Assembly (NCBI GenBank): GCA_964501275.1
Contig: CAZCSP010000013.1
Span: 28,279-92,278 of the forward strand
From: 55-13 sp964501275
GTDB taxonomy: Bacteria; Armatimonadota; Fimbriimonadia; Fimbriimonadales; Fimbriimonadaceae
Length of the DNA stretch: 64,000 bases
Direction of reading: 5' to 3'
The notes under the pieces: model-generated
Databases searched by the model: none
What the model was told of the DNA's origin: nothing
The model's input: the letters and a program-made list of their open reading frames with translations, nothing else
Made by a program: the position numbers and the translations under genes
Part shown: positions 39,697 through 48,685 of the stretch, piece by piece
How the letters are laid out: every line of letters starts with the position of its first letter
How positions within the stretch are numbered: the stretch's first letter is position 1

Positions 39697-39970
39697 GAGG
39701 GCAGTTTAGTCCATTTTTGAAGGGCTTGCTTTGAATACAAGCGAGGCAAGCATGCCACCTCTGCTGGGAGCACCGGCGTCCCGCCGGTAAAGAAGGTTGT
39801 ATTCGTTTCCAGCCCGGCTCCCTTGTATCACACTTGTAGGCGTTGACCTGGCAGGTCAGGGGACTCATGGGCAGGGCTGCCAATACCACTTGGCACAACC
39901 TATCCTGGGGGTACCGATTTTGCTTTATGACAAGCTTCCGGAGCAAGGCCGGGACGCCCAATGTCACGGC
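39697..39970. repeat. Intergenic region with palindromes
   Basis: Holds CACCGGCGTCCCGCCGGT (39770-39788), TGACCTGGCAGGTCA (39844-39858) and TCATGGGCAGGGCTGCCAATA, relatives of the short-palindrome family. No gene supported. Confidence 0.65.
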
Positions 39971-40444
39971 TCACCAAGTCCCGGCTATCTTCTCGTGGGT
40001 GAACTCGGTGAGGTGGTCGATGTGGTAGAGGTCGTGGCCCAGGAGTTGGTTGGCTTGGTCGGCGACGGTCTGCCTCCCTTTCTCGTTGTGGACGATCGCC
40101 TTGCCCCAGTCCTCGGGGGCGAGGGTTTGGAGGGTGGCGATGGTCTTGGCCCTCTCCTTTTTGAACACCGCCAGCTGCTCTGCCACGTCCCACGACCCGT
40201 AGCCTTGCTCCTCGGCCCGGATGCCTTCGTCGATGCCGTTCACGGGTGAGTTGGGCTCGGCAATGGCCTTCTCGATCCGGGCGCGAAGGATCGGCTCCCA
40301 GTCGGCGAGGTGGGCGATGGCTTCTCGCAGAGTGAAGCGGTCGGGGTTCGTCTTTTCGTCGTGACGGCTCGCCGGAATCTGGGCGACCAGTCGCTCCACA
40401 ATCCGCGGTCCAAATTCCAATCCGGGAAACAAATAGGCGTTCAT
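39971..40444 (-). CDS. DinB-family protein
   Basis: 157 residues from ATG at 40444. Four-helix bundle with the three-His site of DinB_2: His in REAIAHLADWEP and HDLYHIDHL near the C-terminus. DinB-type proteins are thiol-dependent transferases or of unknown role. No operon partner; the superoxide dismutase gene diverges from it 80 bases away. Confidence 0.8.
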   Translation of the reverse strand: MNAYLFPGLEFGPRIVERLVAQIPASRHDEKTNPDRFTLREAIAHLADWEPILRARIEKAIAEPNSPVNGIDEGIRAEEQGYGSWDVAEQLAVFKKERAKTIATLQTLAPEDWGKAIVHNEKGRQTVADQANQLLGHDLYHIDHLTEFTHEKIAGTW

Positions 40445-40524
40445 GGCTTCCCTATCGTACCGTTGGTCGCTTTTCACCGAAGAACACAGTTCCCTCGTTT
40501 AATAGGCAGGTAGGCTTATTGACA

Positions 40525-41259
40525 ATGCCAGAGAAAGAGATCAGCCGCAGGCAGCTTCTAGTGGCCGGAGCCGCGACTTCCGTCGCGCTGACCGGTCTGC
40601 CCGGCTTAGGATTCACTTATCATCAGGAGACAACAACAAAGATGGAACCCAAACTCGTTCGAGTACCCGAAGCAAACGACATCGCCAAAGCAATTTCTGG
40701 AACCGCCAAGGTCGGGATTCAGGCCAAGACTCATGAAGAGCACCTAAAGCTTTGGCAAGGCTACGCGAACAAGACGAACGAGATTCGTAAGGCTCTCGCC
40801 GAACTGGACACCGATCCTGCCAAGGCCAACCAGATCTACTCCCAGATGCGGGCGTTGAAGGTGAACTATGCCTTCGCCTACGGCGGCTACATCAACCACA
40901 ATGTCTACTTTGAGACCCTGGGCGGCGACGGCGGTCCGGCGACCGGCGACGTGGCGGCTCTCATCAACGAGACCTACGGATCCTTCGAGAAGTGGGCGGC
41001 GGACTGGAAGGCGACCGGCATCGCGGGCCGAGGTTGGGCCTACCTGGCCTACGACCACGAAGAGCAGCGGGTTTGGACCTACATGGGCGATTCCCAGGAT
41101 ACTTTCCCCGCCTGGAACAACACCCTGCTCCTCGCCATGGACGTGTATGAGCACGCCTACTACCTCGACTTCCAAACCGCCCGAGCCAAGTACATCGATG
41201 CCTACATGGGCGCAGTGGACTGGAATGCGGTGAATGCGCGGTTGAAGAAGGCGCGCTAG
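40525..41259 (+). CDS. Tat-exported Fe/Mn-type superoxide dismutase
   Basis: 244 residues from ATG at 40525. Twin-arginine signal ISRRQLLVAGAATSVALTG, cut before about residue 35, so the enzyme works outside the cytoplasm. SodA/B fold: metal ligands His in KTHEEHLKLWQGYANKTNE, His in GGYINHNVYFETLGG, and Asp and His in MDVYEHAYYLDF; GWAYLAYD is the conserved Trp region. The first ligand segment differs from the usual HHQ(T/A)YVN sequence. It disposes of superoxide in the periplasm. Fe or Mn use cannot be told from sequence. Confidence 0.88.
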   Translation: MPEKEISRRQLLVAGAATSVALTGLPGLGFTYHQETTTKMEPKLVRVPEANDIAKAISGTAKVGIQAKTHEEHLKLWQGYANKTNEIRKALAELDTDPAKANQIYSQMRALKVNYAFAYGGYINHNVYFETLGGDGGPATGDVAALINETYGSFEKWAADWKATGIAGRGWAYLAYDHEEQRVWTYMGDSQDTFPAWNNTLLLAMDVYEHAYYLDFQTARAKYIDAYMGAVDWNAVNARLKKAR

Positions 41260-41262
41260 TTT

Positions 41263-41304
41263 GGAGTTGGGGGTTTGGAGTTAATATCCCAAACCCCCAA
41301 CTCC
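41263..41304. repeat. 16-bp perfect hairpin, heptad-type words
   Basis: GGAGTTGGGGGTTTGG (41263-41278) and CCAAACCCCCAACTCC (41289-41304). There is no T-run after it, so it is weak as a terminator. Confidence 0.8.
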
Positions 41305-41350
41305 CTAGGTCCCTTCTCGCCCTTCCCAGAAAGTGTTACACTGCGCGGCA

Positions 41351-41785
41351 ATGAAGAAGTTCGCGATTCTCCTTGCCCTGGTCGCCATTTCGGCGGCATC
41401 TTTTGCCCAGAACCCAGTTGGAGCCTGGAAGGGCAATATCTCCATCGATGCATCCACGTTGCCCAAGGCGAGGACTCCTGAAGAGCAGAAGCAGATGGAT
41501 GCCGCGATGGCCGCAATGCGGAGCCTTGTTCTTAAACTGAACGTCAAGGCCAACAAGACCTTTACCATCGATTCTCCCGCAATGGGGCAGGCTCCCGCCC
41601 AGAAGGTCGAGGGAACTTGGTCTCAGAAAGGGAACAAGGTTACACTGGTCACGACGAAGCAGAACGGTGTCAAGCCACCGGCCGGCAATAAGCCCCAGGT
41701 TTTGACGATCTCAGCCGACAGCAAAAAGATGACCCTTACCCCGGCCACCGGCGGTCCGAAAGTGGTCGTCACCTTTTCTAAGTAG
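41351..41785 (+). CDS. Small exported hypothetical protein
   Basis: 144 residues with signal peptide MKKFAILLALVAISAASFA. The mature part (VGAWKGNISIDASTLPKA; GTWSQKGNKVTLVTTKQNG; MTLTPATGGPKVVVTFSK) has the layout of small lipocalin-like or 'W.G' barrel domains of unknown role. Ends at an intrinsic terminator. Confidence 0.7.
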   Translation: MKKFAILLALVAISAASFAQNPVGAWKGNISIDASTLPKARTPEEQKQMDAAMAAMRSLVLKLNVKANKTFTIDSPAMGQAPAQKVEGTWSQKGNKVTLVTTKQNGVKPPAGNKPQVLTISADSKKMTLTPATGGPKVVVTFSK

Positions 41786-41814
41786 CTGAAGTACCAGACC
41801 GCTTGATCGCTCGA

Positions 41815-41847
41815 ATCCCCAAGGCAGGTTTGCCTTGGGGATTTTTG
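41815..41847 (+). terminator. Intrinsic terminator
   Basis: AATCCCCAAGGC / GCCTTGGGGATT, 6-base loop, T5. Confidence 0.92.
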
Positions 41848-42048
41848 TTGTACGAGGTTTGGAGGGCTATCCCCTGAAAGTTAGGAAATCTAAGTATATC
41901 ATTAGCTATCCTAACGTATGCGATTCGACAATCATTGAACATTTGGGATTGAGGTAAACTGATCCACGATTTGCTTCCGACGGCTTCTCGATTTTGAACG
42001 GACCGTTGATGCGCAATCGAATATCACATAAGGATTTAACAACTCAAT

Positions 42049-43848
42049 ATGCCATCTCCCCAAGGAAGAACTCGTCGCCCGGCCCAGCGCCGCACTCCCC
42101 GCAAAGTCGTCTCTAGCCCCCCTAACGGCGCTCGCAACGTTGAGATTATCGTCAACGTCTCCAATCGCGAAACCCGCATCGCGATGCTGGAAGACCGCCA
42201 GCTCACCGAGTACCGCGTGGAGCGGGAAGAGCGAGTAGTCGGGTCCATTTTCAAGGGCATCGTTCAGAACGTTCTGCCAGGGATGGATGCGGCGTTTGTG
42301 GACATCGGTTTGGAGCGGAATGCGTTTCTGTACGTTGCGGACATCATCCCGGATGAGGGGATCGGCGACAACAGCCCGGCCTCTTTGAAGCGAAGTGAAC
42401 TGCGGCGGCGCAAGATCAAGGATCTTTTGAAGCCGGGGCAGCAGGTGATGGTGCAGGTTACCAAGGGGCCGCGAGGAACCAAGGGTGCCAGGGTCAGCAC
42501 GCGGATCGCTTTGCCGGGGCGGTATGTAGTTTTGCTTCCCGAGGCGAATAACGTCGGGGTGAGTCGCAAAATCGAGGAGCGGGCGGAGCGGGAGCGGCTG
42601 CGCAAACTGGGCGACAAGATCGTGCCCAATGGGTTCGGCTTGATTCTCCGCACCGAATGCGAAGGGCGCACTGAGGCTGAATTGAAGGCCGACATCGCTT
42701 ATCTTCAGGGCCTGTGGTCGGAGGTGATGAAGACGGCCAAGCGGCTTCGGGCTCCGGCTTGCGTCCATAAGGACCAAACCCTGCTTTTCCGCACCGTGCG
42801 CGATATGTTCGGCGACGAGATCACCCAGATGGTGATCGACGACCCGGACGAATACGAGAAGGTTCACCTGATGGCGGGAATGGTCGCGCCCTCGATGCGG
42901 GAAAAGATCCACCTCTACGATCAGGACGAACCGATTTTCGACAACTTCGGGATCGAGAAGGAGCTGGAGCGGTTGCTGCAGCACAAGGTGCCGCTGAAGT
43001 CGGGCGGATCGCTGGTCATCGACGAGATGGAGGCCCTGACCGCCATCGACGTGAACACCGGAAAGCAGGTAGGAACGACCTCGCTGAACGAGACAATTTT
43101 GAAAGCCAACCTGGAAGCGGCCGACGAGGCGTTGCGCCAACTGCGCTTGCGCGACATGGGCGGCATCATCGTGGTGGACTTTATCGACATGGAGTCGGCG
43201 GACGACAAGAAGAAGGTTCTGAACCACTTCTCAGATGGGTTGACAAGAGATCGGGCGAGAACTCGCGTGGGGCGCGTCTCGTCGCTGGGACTGGTGGAGA
43301 TCACCCGCAAGCGGACCGGCGAATCGGTCACCCAGGAGATCACCGAAATCTGCCCGATGTGCGAGGGCGTGGGACGAATCAGCAGCAAGGAGACGGTGAG
43401 CCTGTGGATCGAGCGCGATATGTGGCGCAAGCTGAATGATCCAGGGAACGCGTTCCTGGTCGAGTGCCACCCGGCAGTGGTCGAGGCCCTAATCGGTTTG
43501 GATGGCGAGAACGTGGAGGAGTTGGAGCACGAGATGCGGCGCGGAATCTATATCCGGGCCAACTTCGACATGGAGTACGAGGAGTACGAGATCACGTCCA
43601 GCACCATCGAGGAGTTGGATCGGGATCACATGGGCTTCCGTCGTGCGCAGGTCTTGGAGTGCAACGTGCGCCGGTCGGCATTTGATAACTTCAACCGGAT
43701 CGTGGGCTGGACGGACGGCGGCTACTTTGTGGAGTTGATCGACGGAGCCGAGTTCGTGGGGCATCGGGCGAAGGTGTCGTTGCAGGAGATCCGTCGGTCG
43801 TATGCGGTGGCGGATGTGATTCTGCCGGGCGTCCCGAGTGTGAGATAA
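42049..43848 (+). CDS. rng: Ribonuclease G/E family endoribonuclease
   Basis: 599 residues. S1-like domain after a basic N-terminal arm (RTRRPAQRRTPRKV). RNase E/G core: FKGIVQNVLPGMDAAFVDIG, VTKGPRGTKGARVST, SGGSLVIDEMEALTAIDVNTG (catalytic Asp pair), GGIIVVDFIDME, and the zinc-link Cys pair CPMC in ICPMCEGVGR. It cuts single-stranded RNA in mRNA decay and rRNA maturation. The long C-terminal scaffold of RNase E is absent, so RNase G is the better name. The final 120 residues (after GVGRISSKET) are extra compared with E. coli RNase G. Confidence 0.92.
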   Translation: MPSPQGRTRRPAQRRTPRKVVSSPPNGARNVEIIVNVSNRETRIAMLEDRQLTEYRVEREERVVGSIFKGIVQNVLPGMDAAFVDIGLERNAFLYVADIIPDEGIGDNSPASLKRSELRRRKIKDLLKPGQQVMVQVTKGPRGTKGARVSTRIALPGRYVVLLPEANNVGVSRKIEERAERERLRKLGDKIVPNGFGLILRTECEGRTEAELKADIAYLQGLWSEVMKTAKRLRAPACVHKDQTLLFRTVRDMFGDEITQMVIDDPDEYEKVHLMAGMVAPSMREKIHLYDQDEPIFDNFGIEKELERLLQHKVPLKSGGSLVIDEMEALTAIDVNTGKQVGTTSLNETILKANLEAADEALRQLRLRDMGGIIVVDFIDMESADDKKKVLNHFSDGLTRDRARTRVGRVSSLGLVEITRKRTGESVTQEITEICPMCEGVGRISSKETVSLWIERDMWRKLNDPGNAFLVECHPAVVEALIGLDGENVEELEHEMRRGIYIRANFDMEYEEYEITSSTIEELDRDHMGFRRAQVLECNVRRSAFDNFNRIVGWTDGGYFVELIDGAEFVGHRAKVSLQEIRRSYAVADVILPGVPSVR

Positions 43849-43854
43849 CCATTC

Positions 43855-44060
43855 TCCCCCTCCTCCAAGTGGTTCGTCTTGGAGAAGGGTTGGGGGGTGG
43901 AGGTTTCATTTGTATTTGCCACAAGGCTTGTATGGAACTCCGCAATCCAAGGCAGAGAAACGGCGGCACAATGCATCCGCCGCCTACAGATCGCTTCCAA
44001 CTACCAGTTCAAACCCCTCCATCCCCAACCCCTTCCTCCCCGACCTTCGGGGAGGAAGGG
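43855..44060. repeat. Three repeat families in tandem
   Basis: CTCCTCCAAGTGGTTCGTCTTGG hairpin (43857-43890, copy of the portal insert), ACGGCGGCACAATGCATCCG (43961) and a CCCCTTCCTCCCC / GGGGAGGAAGGGG hairpin at 44031-44062. No gene. Confidence 0.85.
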
Positions 44061-44063
44061 GCT

Positions 44064-44969
44064 TTAGAGTTTCTCTTCCTGACCCGTCTCCACATTCACC
44101 ACTGGCAGGCCACGAATGGCTTCCAGTCTGGCGGGGCCGGTAAGGTTGGTGGTGTTACCGGATTGGTCTCGGCTTTCTCGGAACTTGGATTCTCGGAAGC
44201 CGGCCTCCAGAGAGACCTCTTTCACCTGATCGTTCAGGCGGTCTCGCTTCACGAAGTAGGCATTGTTGCCCGCGCCGGTGCAGCCGATGAAGGCGTAGCC
44301 GCGTTGGGTTGCCAGGTGGTGGAAGGCTTTGAGGGAGGCGCCGAAGTAGAGGTTGCTGAAGTGCGCTTGGGTTCGTTGGAATGAGGGGTTGTAGGGGACG
44401 GAGATGGCGCGGTCGGGGCCGAAGACGCTGTTGTATTCCAGGATCAGGACCACGGGGTCGATGGACTTAATCGCCTTCAGTACCCAATAGTCGTTGCCGT
44501 CGATATCCACGCTCAGGATGCCGACCTCGCGCTCGAACCCGGAGGAGGCGATGAGGCCATCGATATTGTCCCGGTCGATGAAGACGGCCTTGGCGGTGAG
44601 TTCGTGCCGCCAGTAGTACTGTTCTTTTTGGATGCGGCCGATCTGCTTCTCGGAGCCATCCATGATGAGCCCGGACCAGTTGTCGTTCATCAGGAGGAAT
44701 CGAGTGTTCGACTCGTTGTAGTCCTCAACTCCGAACTCGATGAAGGTGCGGTGGGGGAAGTCGATATTGCGGATCAGCCACTGGATGATGCCGTCGTCTC
44801 CCCATTGGGAAAAGACCTGGAACTCCACCTCCTCCAAGGAGCGGATGTCGCGCTTGGTCGAGATCGTTTCGGAGAGCATCCGACCTAGCATCAACGGTTG
44901 ACGGTCGGGGAATCGGGAGTAGCGGCGAGCCAATTCTGCGAACCGCTTGACCGTCGCGAGGAGTTTCAT
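44064..44969 (-). CDS. FkbM-like SAM-dependent methyltransferase (tentative)
   Basis: 301 residues from ATG at 44969. TFIEFGVEDYNESNTRFLLM looks like a Rossmann first strand with a modified glycine motif, and GILSVDIDGNDYWVLKAI resembles the FkbM central motif. Soluble, no signal. Substrate unknown; FkbM enzymes often methylate sugars. No polysaccharide genes lie near. The 3' end runs into repeat DNA at 44060. Confidence 0.55.
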   Translation of the reverse strand: MKLLATVKRFAELARRYSRFPDRQPLMLGRMLSETISTKRDIRSLEEVEFQVFSQWGDDGIIQWLIRNIDFPHRTFIEFGVEDYNESNTRFLLMNDNWSGLIMDGSEKQIGRIQKEQYYWRHELTAKAVFIDRDNIDGLIASSGFEREVGILSVDIDGNDYWVLKAIKSIDPVVLILEYNSVFGPDRAISVPYNPSFQRTQAHFSNLYFGASLKAFHHLATQRGYAFIGCTGAGNNAYFVKRDRLNDQVKEVSLEAGFRESKFRESRDQSGNTTNLTGPARLEAIRGLPVVNVETGQEEKL

Positions 44970-44994
44970 CGAGAGCGGGGAGTTTACCTGGGCG

Positions 44995-45130
44995 GGGGGA
45001 CGGCGTTTCGGCACGACGGCATTGCGGTTTTGGGAATTGGGTACGGACGTGGTTCCCAAAAGCCGTATTGCCGAAACACCGTAATACCGTCCCCCGTAGC
45101 GCCGTAACGCCCTGATACCGCAAAATCCGT
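44995..45130. repeat. Long degenerate hairpin repeat (heptad type) between 44064 and 45134 genes
   Basis: Words GGCGTTTCGGCACGACGGCA, TTGCGGTTTTGGGAATTGGG; right arm CCGTATTGCCGAAACACCGT, CGTAATACCGTCCCCCG. It lies directly before the divergent gene starting at 45134. Confidence 0.75.
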
Positions 45131-45133
45131 TCT

Positions 45134-45601
45134 ATGCACGCACGCCGCGAAGACCAGATTGCGCGGATGCTGATCTTCGGCGTCCTGTTGATCCCCGTGG
45201 GCTTTTTCTGCCTCCTCTTTGGGATCGGGATGAAGTCGATTGTGCTGATGTGTCTGGGGCCGATTCTCTTTGCGGGCGCGTTGTTTCTAGTTGGGTGGGC
45301 GGTGTTCTTCGGGCACTACACCAATCGCTCGGCGGGGCGGTCTGGTGTCCAGTGGATCAACGGCTGCTACGTGGTCGGCACGTATTCGCTCGACCGGAAT
45401 CACGAGATGGCATTTTCGGACTTCGGGGAGAACGACCTGCCCGGGGTGAAGTTCTTCGTCAGGATCAAACATCCCGACGGGCACGACCAGGAGTACGAGT
45501 GTTCGCGGGAACTCATCTCCCAGATCGGGGAAGGGATGATGGGGAGCGTGCAGGTGAAGGGGCGGTGGTTGGGGTCGTTTACTCCTGCGCCACGGGCGTG
45601 A
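45134..45601 (+). CDS. Hypothetical two-helix membrane protein
   Basis: 155 residues. Two membrane segments near residues 12-31 and 35-60 are joined by a short loop, then a soluble C-terminal domain (VGTYSLDRNHEMAFSDFGEN, ELISQIGEGMMGSVQVKGRW). No family recognised. A weak ribosome site; codon use is ordinary. Confidence 0.65.
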   Translation: MHARREDQIARMLIFGVLLIPVGFFCLLFGIGMKSIVLMCLGPILFAGALFLVGWAVFFGHYTNRSAGRSGVQWINGCYVVGTYSLDRNHEMAFSDFGENDLPGVKFFVRIKHPDGHDQEYECSRELISQIGEGMMGSVQVKGRWLGSFTPAPRA

Positions 45602-45702
45602 TTAGTGCGATAGTCGGATAGTTCGACGGGGCGATGGTGCGGGGTTGGAAATCGGAAGTCGGAAATCGTGCGGACTCGCTCATTCCCTATTCTCCTTCCT
45701 CC

Positions 45703-46062
45703 CTATTTCTTAAAGAACAACTGGATCGCTACCAGGACCAGGAAGCCCGCGAAGCACTTTCTGAGAAGGACCTCGTCCATCGAGAGGGAGAGCTTGGAAC
45801 CTAGGTATGCGCCGCCGATAAAGGTCAGGGCGATTCCGCTACTTACCCTCCAGTCGACGTTTCCCGCCTTGATGTAATTGATCGCACCAAGAATGCCCAC
45901 GGGAATGAGGAAGATAACCAGAGACGTGCCTTGGGCCTTCTGCTGGGCCATGCCGAGGAGGAGGATGCAGGCCGGAACGATCAGGATGCCGCCCCCTATG
46001 CCAAACAAGCCGCTCAGCGCTCCTGCCAATACCCCGATGATCATTCCGTAAACGATGTCCAT
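45703..46062 (-). CDS. Short TauE/SafE-type membrane permease
   Basis: 119 residues, about half the family's length. MDIVYGMIIGVLAGALSGLFG and IGGGILIVPACILLLGMAQQ are the typical N-terminal TauE/SafE motifs. Two or three further helices follow. Members move sulfite or organosulfonates. One half alone could work as a dimer, as other small two-gene versions do. The ATG at 46062 is used; the longer open frame has no supporting site. Confidence 0.75.
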   Translation of the reverse strand: MDIVYGMIIGVLAGALSGLFGIGGGILIVPACILLLGMAQQKAQGTSLVIFLIPVGILGAINYIKAGNVDWRVSSGIALTFIGGAYLGSKLSLSMDEVLLRKCFAGFLVLVAIQLFFKK

Positions 46063-46113
46063 GTGGGTCGGTATACCATTGCAAAGGGACGCCGGATTTG
46101 CTATGTTTGGGGA

Positions 46114-46938
46114 ATGGTGATTCCTGCCCTTGTTGCGCTCGTCTCGTTTACTCAGGCCAATGCCGGATCGATCTCGGGCGGGAAGTTCCTGACACCCCCT
46201 GGCGTTCGGGTGGAACTCATTGGGTTCGCGAACGCCGATACCCGGCAGGGTCCGGTTTATGGGGCGGATGGGAAGCCGTTGGACAAGGCGGGAGTGCGGG
46301 AGTTTGTGAAGTACTCGGAGGAGCCCTCTTTTGCGCAACCAGCAGCCTACCGGCAGGCGCCGCGCCGCTGGTTCGCCATCTTCCGGTTGGTTGGCCCCGA
46401 TGAGGCGACCCGGCAGGTCCGGTTTGGGAGCCAGTTTGAGTTCTCGATGATGGGCTACGTGTCGCGCGATCCGGCCAAAGGGAGGCCGCATCAAGGCATC
46501 ATGGCCAGCGTTTACCATCCCGGCTCGGGCTCGTTCCTCGATTTTCCGTTCACGTTGCCCACTGGCCCCTACCGCAAGATCGCGGGCTTCGAAGAGGACG
46601 GGATGACCTTTGACGAGGGGTTCTTTATCTCGCTGAAGAAGTCGAAGATGGATGGATTTGCGGCGACGGAAGAGGAGTCGCAGGCTTATACGATGGACGG
46701 CTATCGAGGGACGGCCCTGATCCCGATGGCCTTCAAGGGGATGGATTTTGGCTTGAAGGACTCAGGCCCCCAAACGTCCGAGCGCTCCGCCTTGGCGTTT
46801 GAAACCGGGGTGGAGAATGGCAGCCTGAAACTCCAGCTTTCTTGCAGGTTGCCCAAGGCGAAGTCGCGGACGTTCCAGCTCTATGCCCGGCCTACTCTGA
46901 GCTTCAACATGAGGTTGAGGCTTCCGGTTGCGAAGTAG
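46114..46938 (+). CDS. Exported hypothetical protein
   Basis: 274 residues. Signal peptide MVIPALVALVSFTQANA. Beta-rich; repeated segments (RWFAIFRLVGPDEATRQVRF, GTALIPMAFKGMDFGLK, LKLQLSCRLPKAKSRTFQLY) suggest two related sandwich domains. No family recognised. It starts 51 bases from the divergent TauE/SafE gene, so the two may share a control region. Confidence 0.65.
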   Translation: MVIPALVALVSFTQANAGSISGGKFLTPPGVRVELIGFANADTRQGPVYGADGKPLDKAGVREFVKYSEEPSFAQPAAYRQAPRRWFAIFRLVGPDEATRQVRFGSQFEFSMMGYVSRDPAKGRPHQGIMASVYHPGSGSFLDFPFTLPTGPYRKIAGFEEDGMTFDEGFFISLKKSKMDGFAATEEESQAYTMDGYRGTALIPMAFKGMDFGLKDSGPQTSERSALAFETGVENGSLKLQLSCRLPKAKSRTFQLYARPTLSFNMRLRLPVAK

Positions 46939-46939
46939 T

Positions 46940-47356
46940 TTATCGAGGGAAGAGATTCCTTACCGACGGGCGGGTGATGACGATGAAGGTGAAGACGCCG
47001 AGCGCGGTACCGATTGGCATCCACAAGCAGTTCAATCCTGAGGTGGCGTAGATTAGTGTGAGTCCGTTGCGATCCTGCAGGCGTTGGCTTGAGAGCCAGT
47101 TCAGAAGGGCAAAAATCCAGGCGCCAAAGACAAACATCGCTCCCAACCCCATAAACAGCCAGCCAGCGAAGCCGGGAGCAGGCGGTGAGTTTGGCGCCAT
47201 GGCTTGCGGGTCGATGATCGTGATCAGTCCGATCGTGAAGTGGGGAAGACCGCAGCAACCGAACACGACATAGATGCCAGCCACTATCTTGTGGAATAGC
47301 ACCAGGAGTCGTACTTGCTCCTGATCTTGATCGTAAGGTGGAGGATTTGCTTCCAC
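46940..47356 (-). CDS. Hypothetical membrane protein
   Basis: 138 residues with about four hydrophobic segments (residues 17-40, 60-85, 95-113, 117-130). Charged N-terminus EANPPPYDQDQEQVR. No family recognised. Its 3' end meets the 3' end of the 46114 gene almost directly (1 base). Confidence 0.65.
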   Translation of the reverse strand: MEANPPPYDQDQEQVRLLVLFHKIVAGIYVVFGCCGLPHFTIGLITIIDPQAMAPNSPPAPGFAGWLFMGLGAMFVFGAWIFALLNWLSSQRLQDRNGLTLIYATSGLNCLWMPIGTALGVFTFIVITRPSVRNLFPR

Positions 47357-47516
47357 CGATCAAGTTTACTCCGAGGTCCTCCAGGACCCAGGTTCAAGTA
47401 AGAATTATGTAAAAACCCCTCGAATAGTCCCAGAAACCTCGCCAGCCTGTTCAATGCCGTCGTTTGATGAACAGACACGCATTCCGGCGGATAGTCGGGA
47501 CGAAAGGAGAACAGCT

Positions 47517-47732
47517 ATGAATTGGGACATCGTACAGGGCAATTGGACGCAGTGGAAAGGACGACTTAAAGAGAAGTGGGGCGACTTGACAGACGACGAT
47601 ATTCAGGTGTTGGATGGCAAGAAAGACCAGCTTGCGGGAAAGCTTCAGGAGCGATATGGCATCGCCCGTGACGAGGCTGAAAAGCAACTGGATGAATGGG
47701 CATCGGGATACAATGATCCCGTTAACCGATAA
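47517..47732 (+). CDS. CsbD-like stress protein
   Basis: 71 residues. MNWDIVQGNWTQWKGRLKEK and WGDLTDDDIQVLDGKKDQL are the CsbD family signature; the protein is small, charged and probably partly unfolded. CsbD proteins are general stress proteins (sigma-B in Bacillus, RpoS in enterics). AAAGGAG lies 7 bases before the ATG. A DUF1328 gene follows after 13 bases, the usual neighbour. Confidence 0.92.
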   Translation: MNWDIVQGNWTQWKGRLKEKWGDLTDDDIQVLDGKKDQLAGKLQERYGIARDEAEKQLDEWASGYNDPVNR

Positions 47733-47745
47733 GGAGGACAAATAG

Positions 47746-47910
47746 ATGCTACGTTATGCCGTTATCTTTTTCGTCATCGCGATCATCGCCGCGATCTTCG
47801 GATTCGGCGGAATCGCCGGAACCGCCTCGGGAATCGCACAAATTCTATTTGTCGGGTTTCTGATCTTGGCCGTGCTGTCGCTGTTGTTTGGGCGGCGGTC
47901 AGTGGTTTAG
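47746..47910 (+). CDS. DUF1328 small membrane protein
   Basis: 54 residues, two membrane helices (LRYAVIFFVIAIIAAIFGFG and the following GIAQILFVGFLILAVLSLLF), ending GRRSVV. The length and the G-rich turn are exactly those of DUF1328. AAGGAGG lies 9 bases upstream. Together with CsbD it forms a stress operon common in many phyla. The role is unknown. A hairpin TAAAGCGCAAGG / CCTTGCGCTTTA follows at 47919-47953. Confidence 0.9.
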   Translation: MLRYAVIFFVIAIIAAIFGFGGIAGTASGIAQILFVGFLILAVLSLLFGRRSVV

Positions 47911-47970
47911 CCTAAGCGATAAAGCGCAAGGGAAACCTATTCCTTGCGCTTTACCACTTTGTATTCCACC

Positions 47971-48084
47971 GACGCGAAGCGTGTAGCCGTGGGCAGGGGC
48001 CCGCGCAACTGGGTTGTAGGTAGATACAGACCGGCAATGGAACTACAAACCTGCTCGCGGGTCCCTGCTACACGCTTCCGTCGG
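47971..48084. repeat. Inverted repeat element, family B
   Basis: Arms GACGCGAAGCGTGTAGC and GCTACACGCTTCCGTCGG. The interior shares GTGTAGCCGTGGGCAGG and CGCAACTGGGTTGTA with 27044-27150. Imperfect compared with that copy. Confidence 0.85.
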
Positions 48085-48088
48085 CTCT

Positions 48089-48586
48089 TCAAAGTCTCTT
48101 TGGCCAGAAGCGATGCTTCGCTTCGCGGGCAAGATTCCCACCACCTGTTAGTAGCAACAAGATAAAGCCCCAGTTGACAAACCAGCTGCTAAATCCGCTT
48201 TCTGGTGTCCACCATTGGCCCTCGGGGAAAGGGTTGTAACGGACTTGATACCAACACACAAGGATGCCAAGGGCAAACAGGCCCAGGCCCACAATGCCGG
48301 AAAGCCCTACGGCAAATTTCGCATTTCTGAAGTTGCCGATGGCATGAGCAATGCAGAAGCAGCCGATTCCGAGAAACATGAGAACCAGTCCCCATGGCGA
48401 TGGTTCGTCGACGCCGACCGGGTGCTTCCAGATCGTTGTCCAGTCGATGGGCCTGGCGAAGGCGATGAGCAGGAAAAACAGGGCAAAGATCGCTTCGACA
48501 AGGCCAAGTTGGGAAGAGGGCCGACGAAGGTTTCCCTCCTTCCACTTGGCCCACTTATCGTACAGGCTTTGCTTATCTTCTTTCAT
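48089..48586 (-). CDS. Hypothetical four-helix membrane protein
   Basis: 165 residues; hydrophobic segments near residues 30-46, 64-85, 92-112 and 138-148. Charged N-terminus (KEDKQSLYDKWAKWKEG) and basic tail (REAKHRFWPKRL). No family recognised. The last codons abut the family-B repeat. Confidence 0.65.
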   Translation of the reverse strand: MKEDKQSLYDKWAKWKEGNLRRPSSQLGLVEAIFALFFLLIAFARPIDWTTIWKHPVGVDEPSPWGLVLMFLGIGCFCIAHAIGNFRNAKFAVGLSGIVGLGLFALGILVCWYQVRYNPFPEGQWWTPESGFSSWFVNWGFILLLLTGGGNLAREAKHRFWPKRL

Positions 48587-48685
48587 TTGTACTGTTTGTT
48601 GATTAAACCACAGATGACGCAGATGTTCGCAGATAAGTCAACACTTGTTACCCCCAAGACGGGGCGTCTTGGGGGAGCAACTTGT

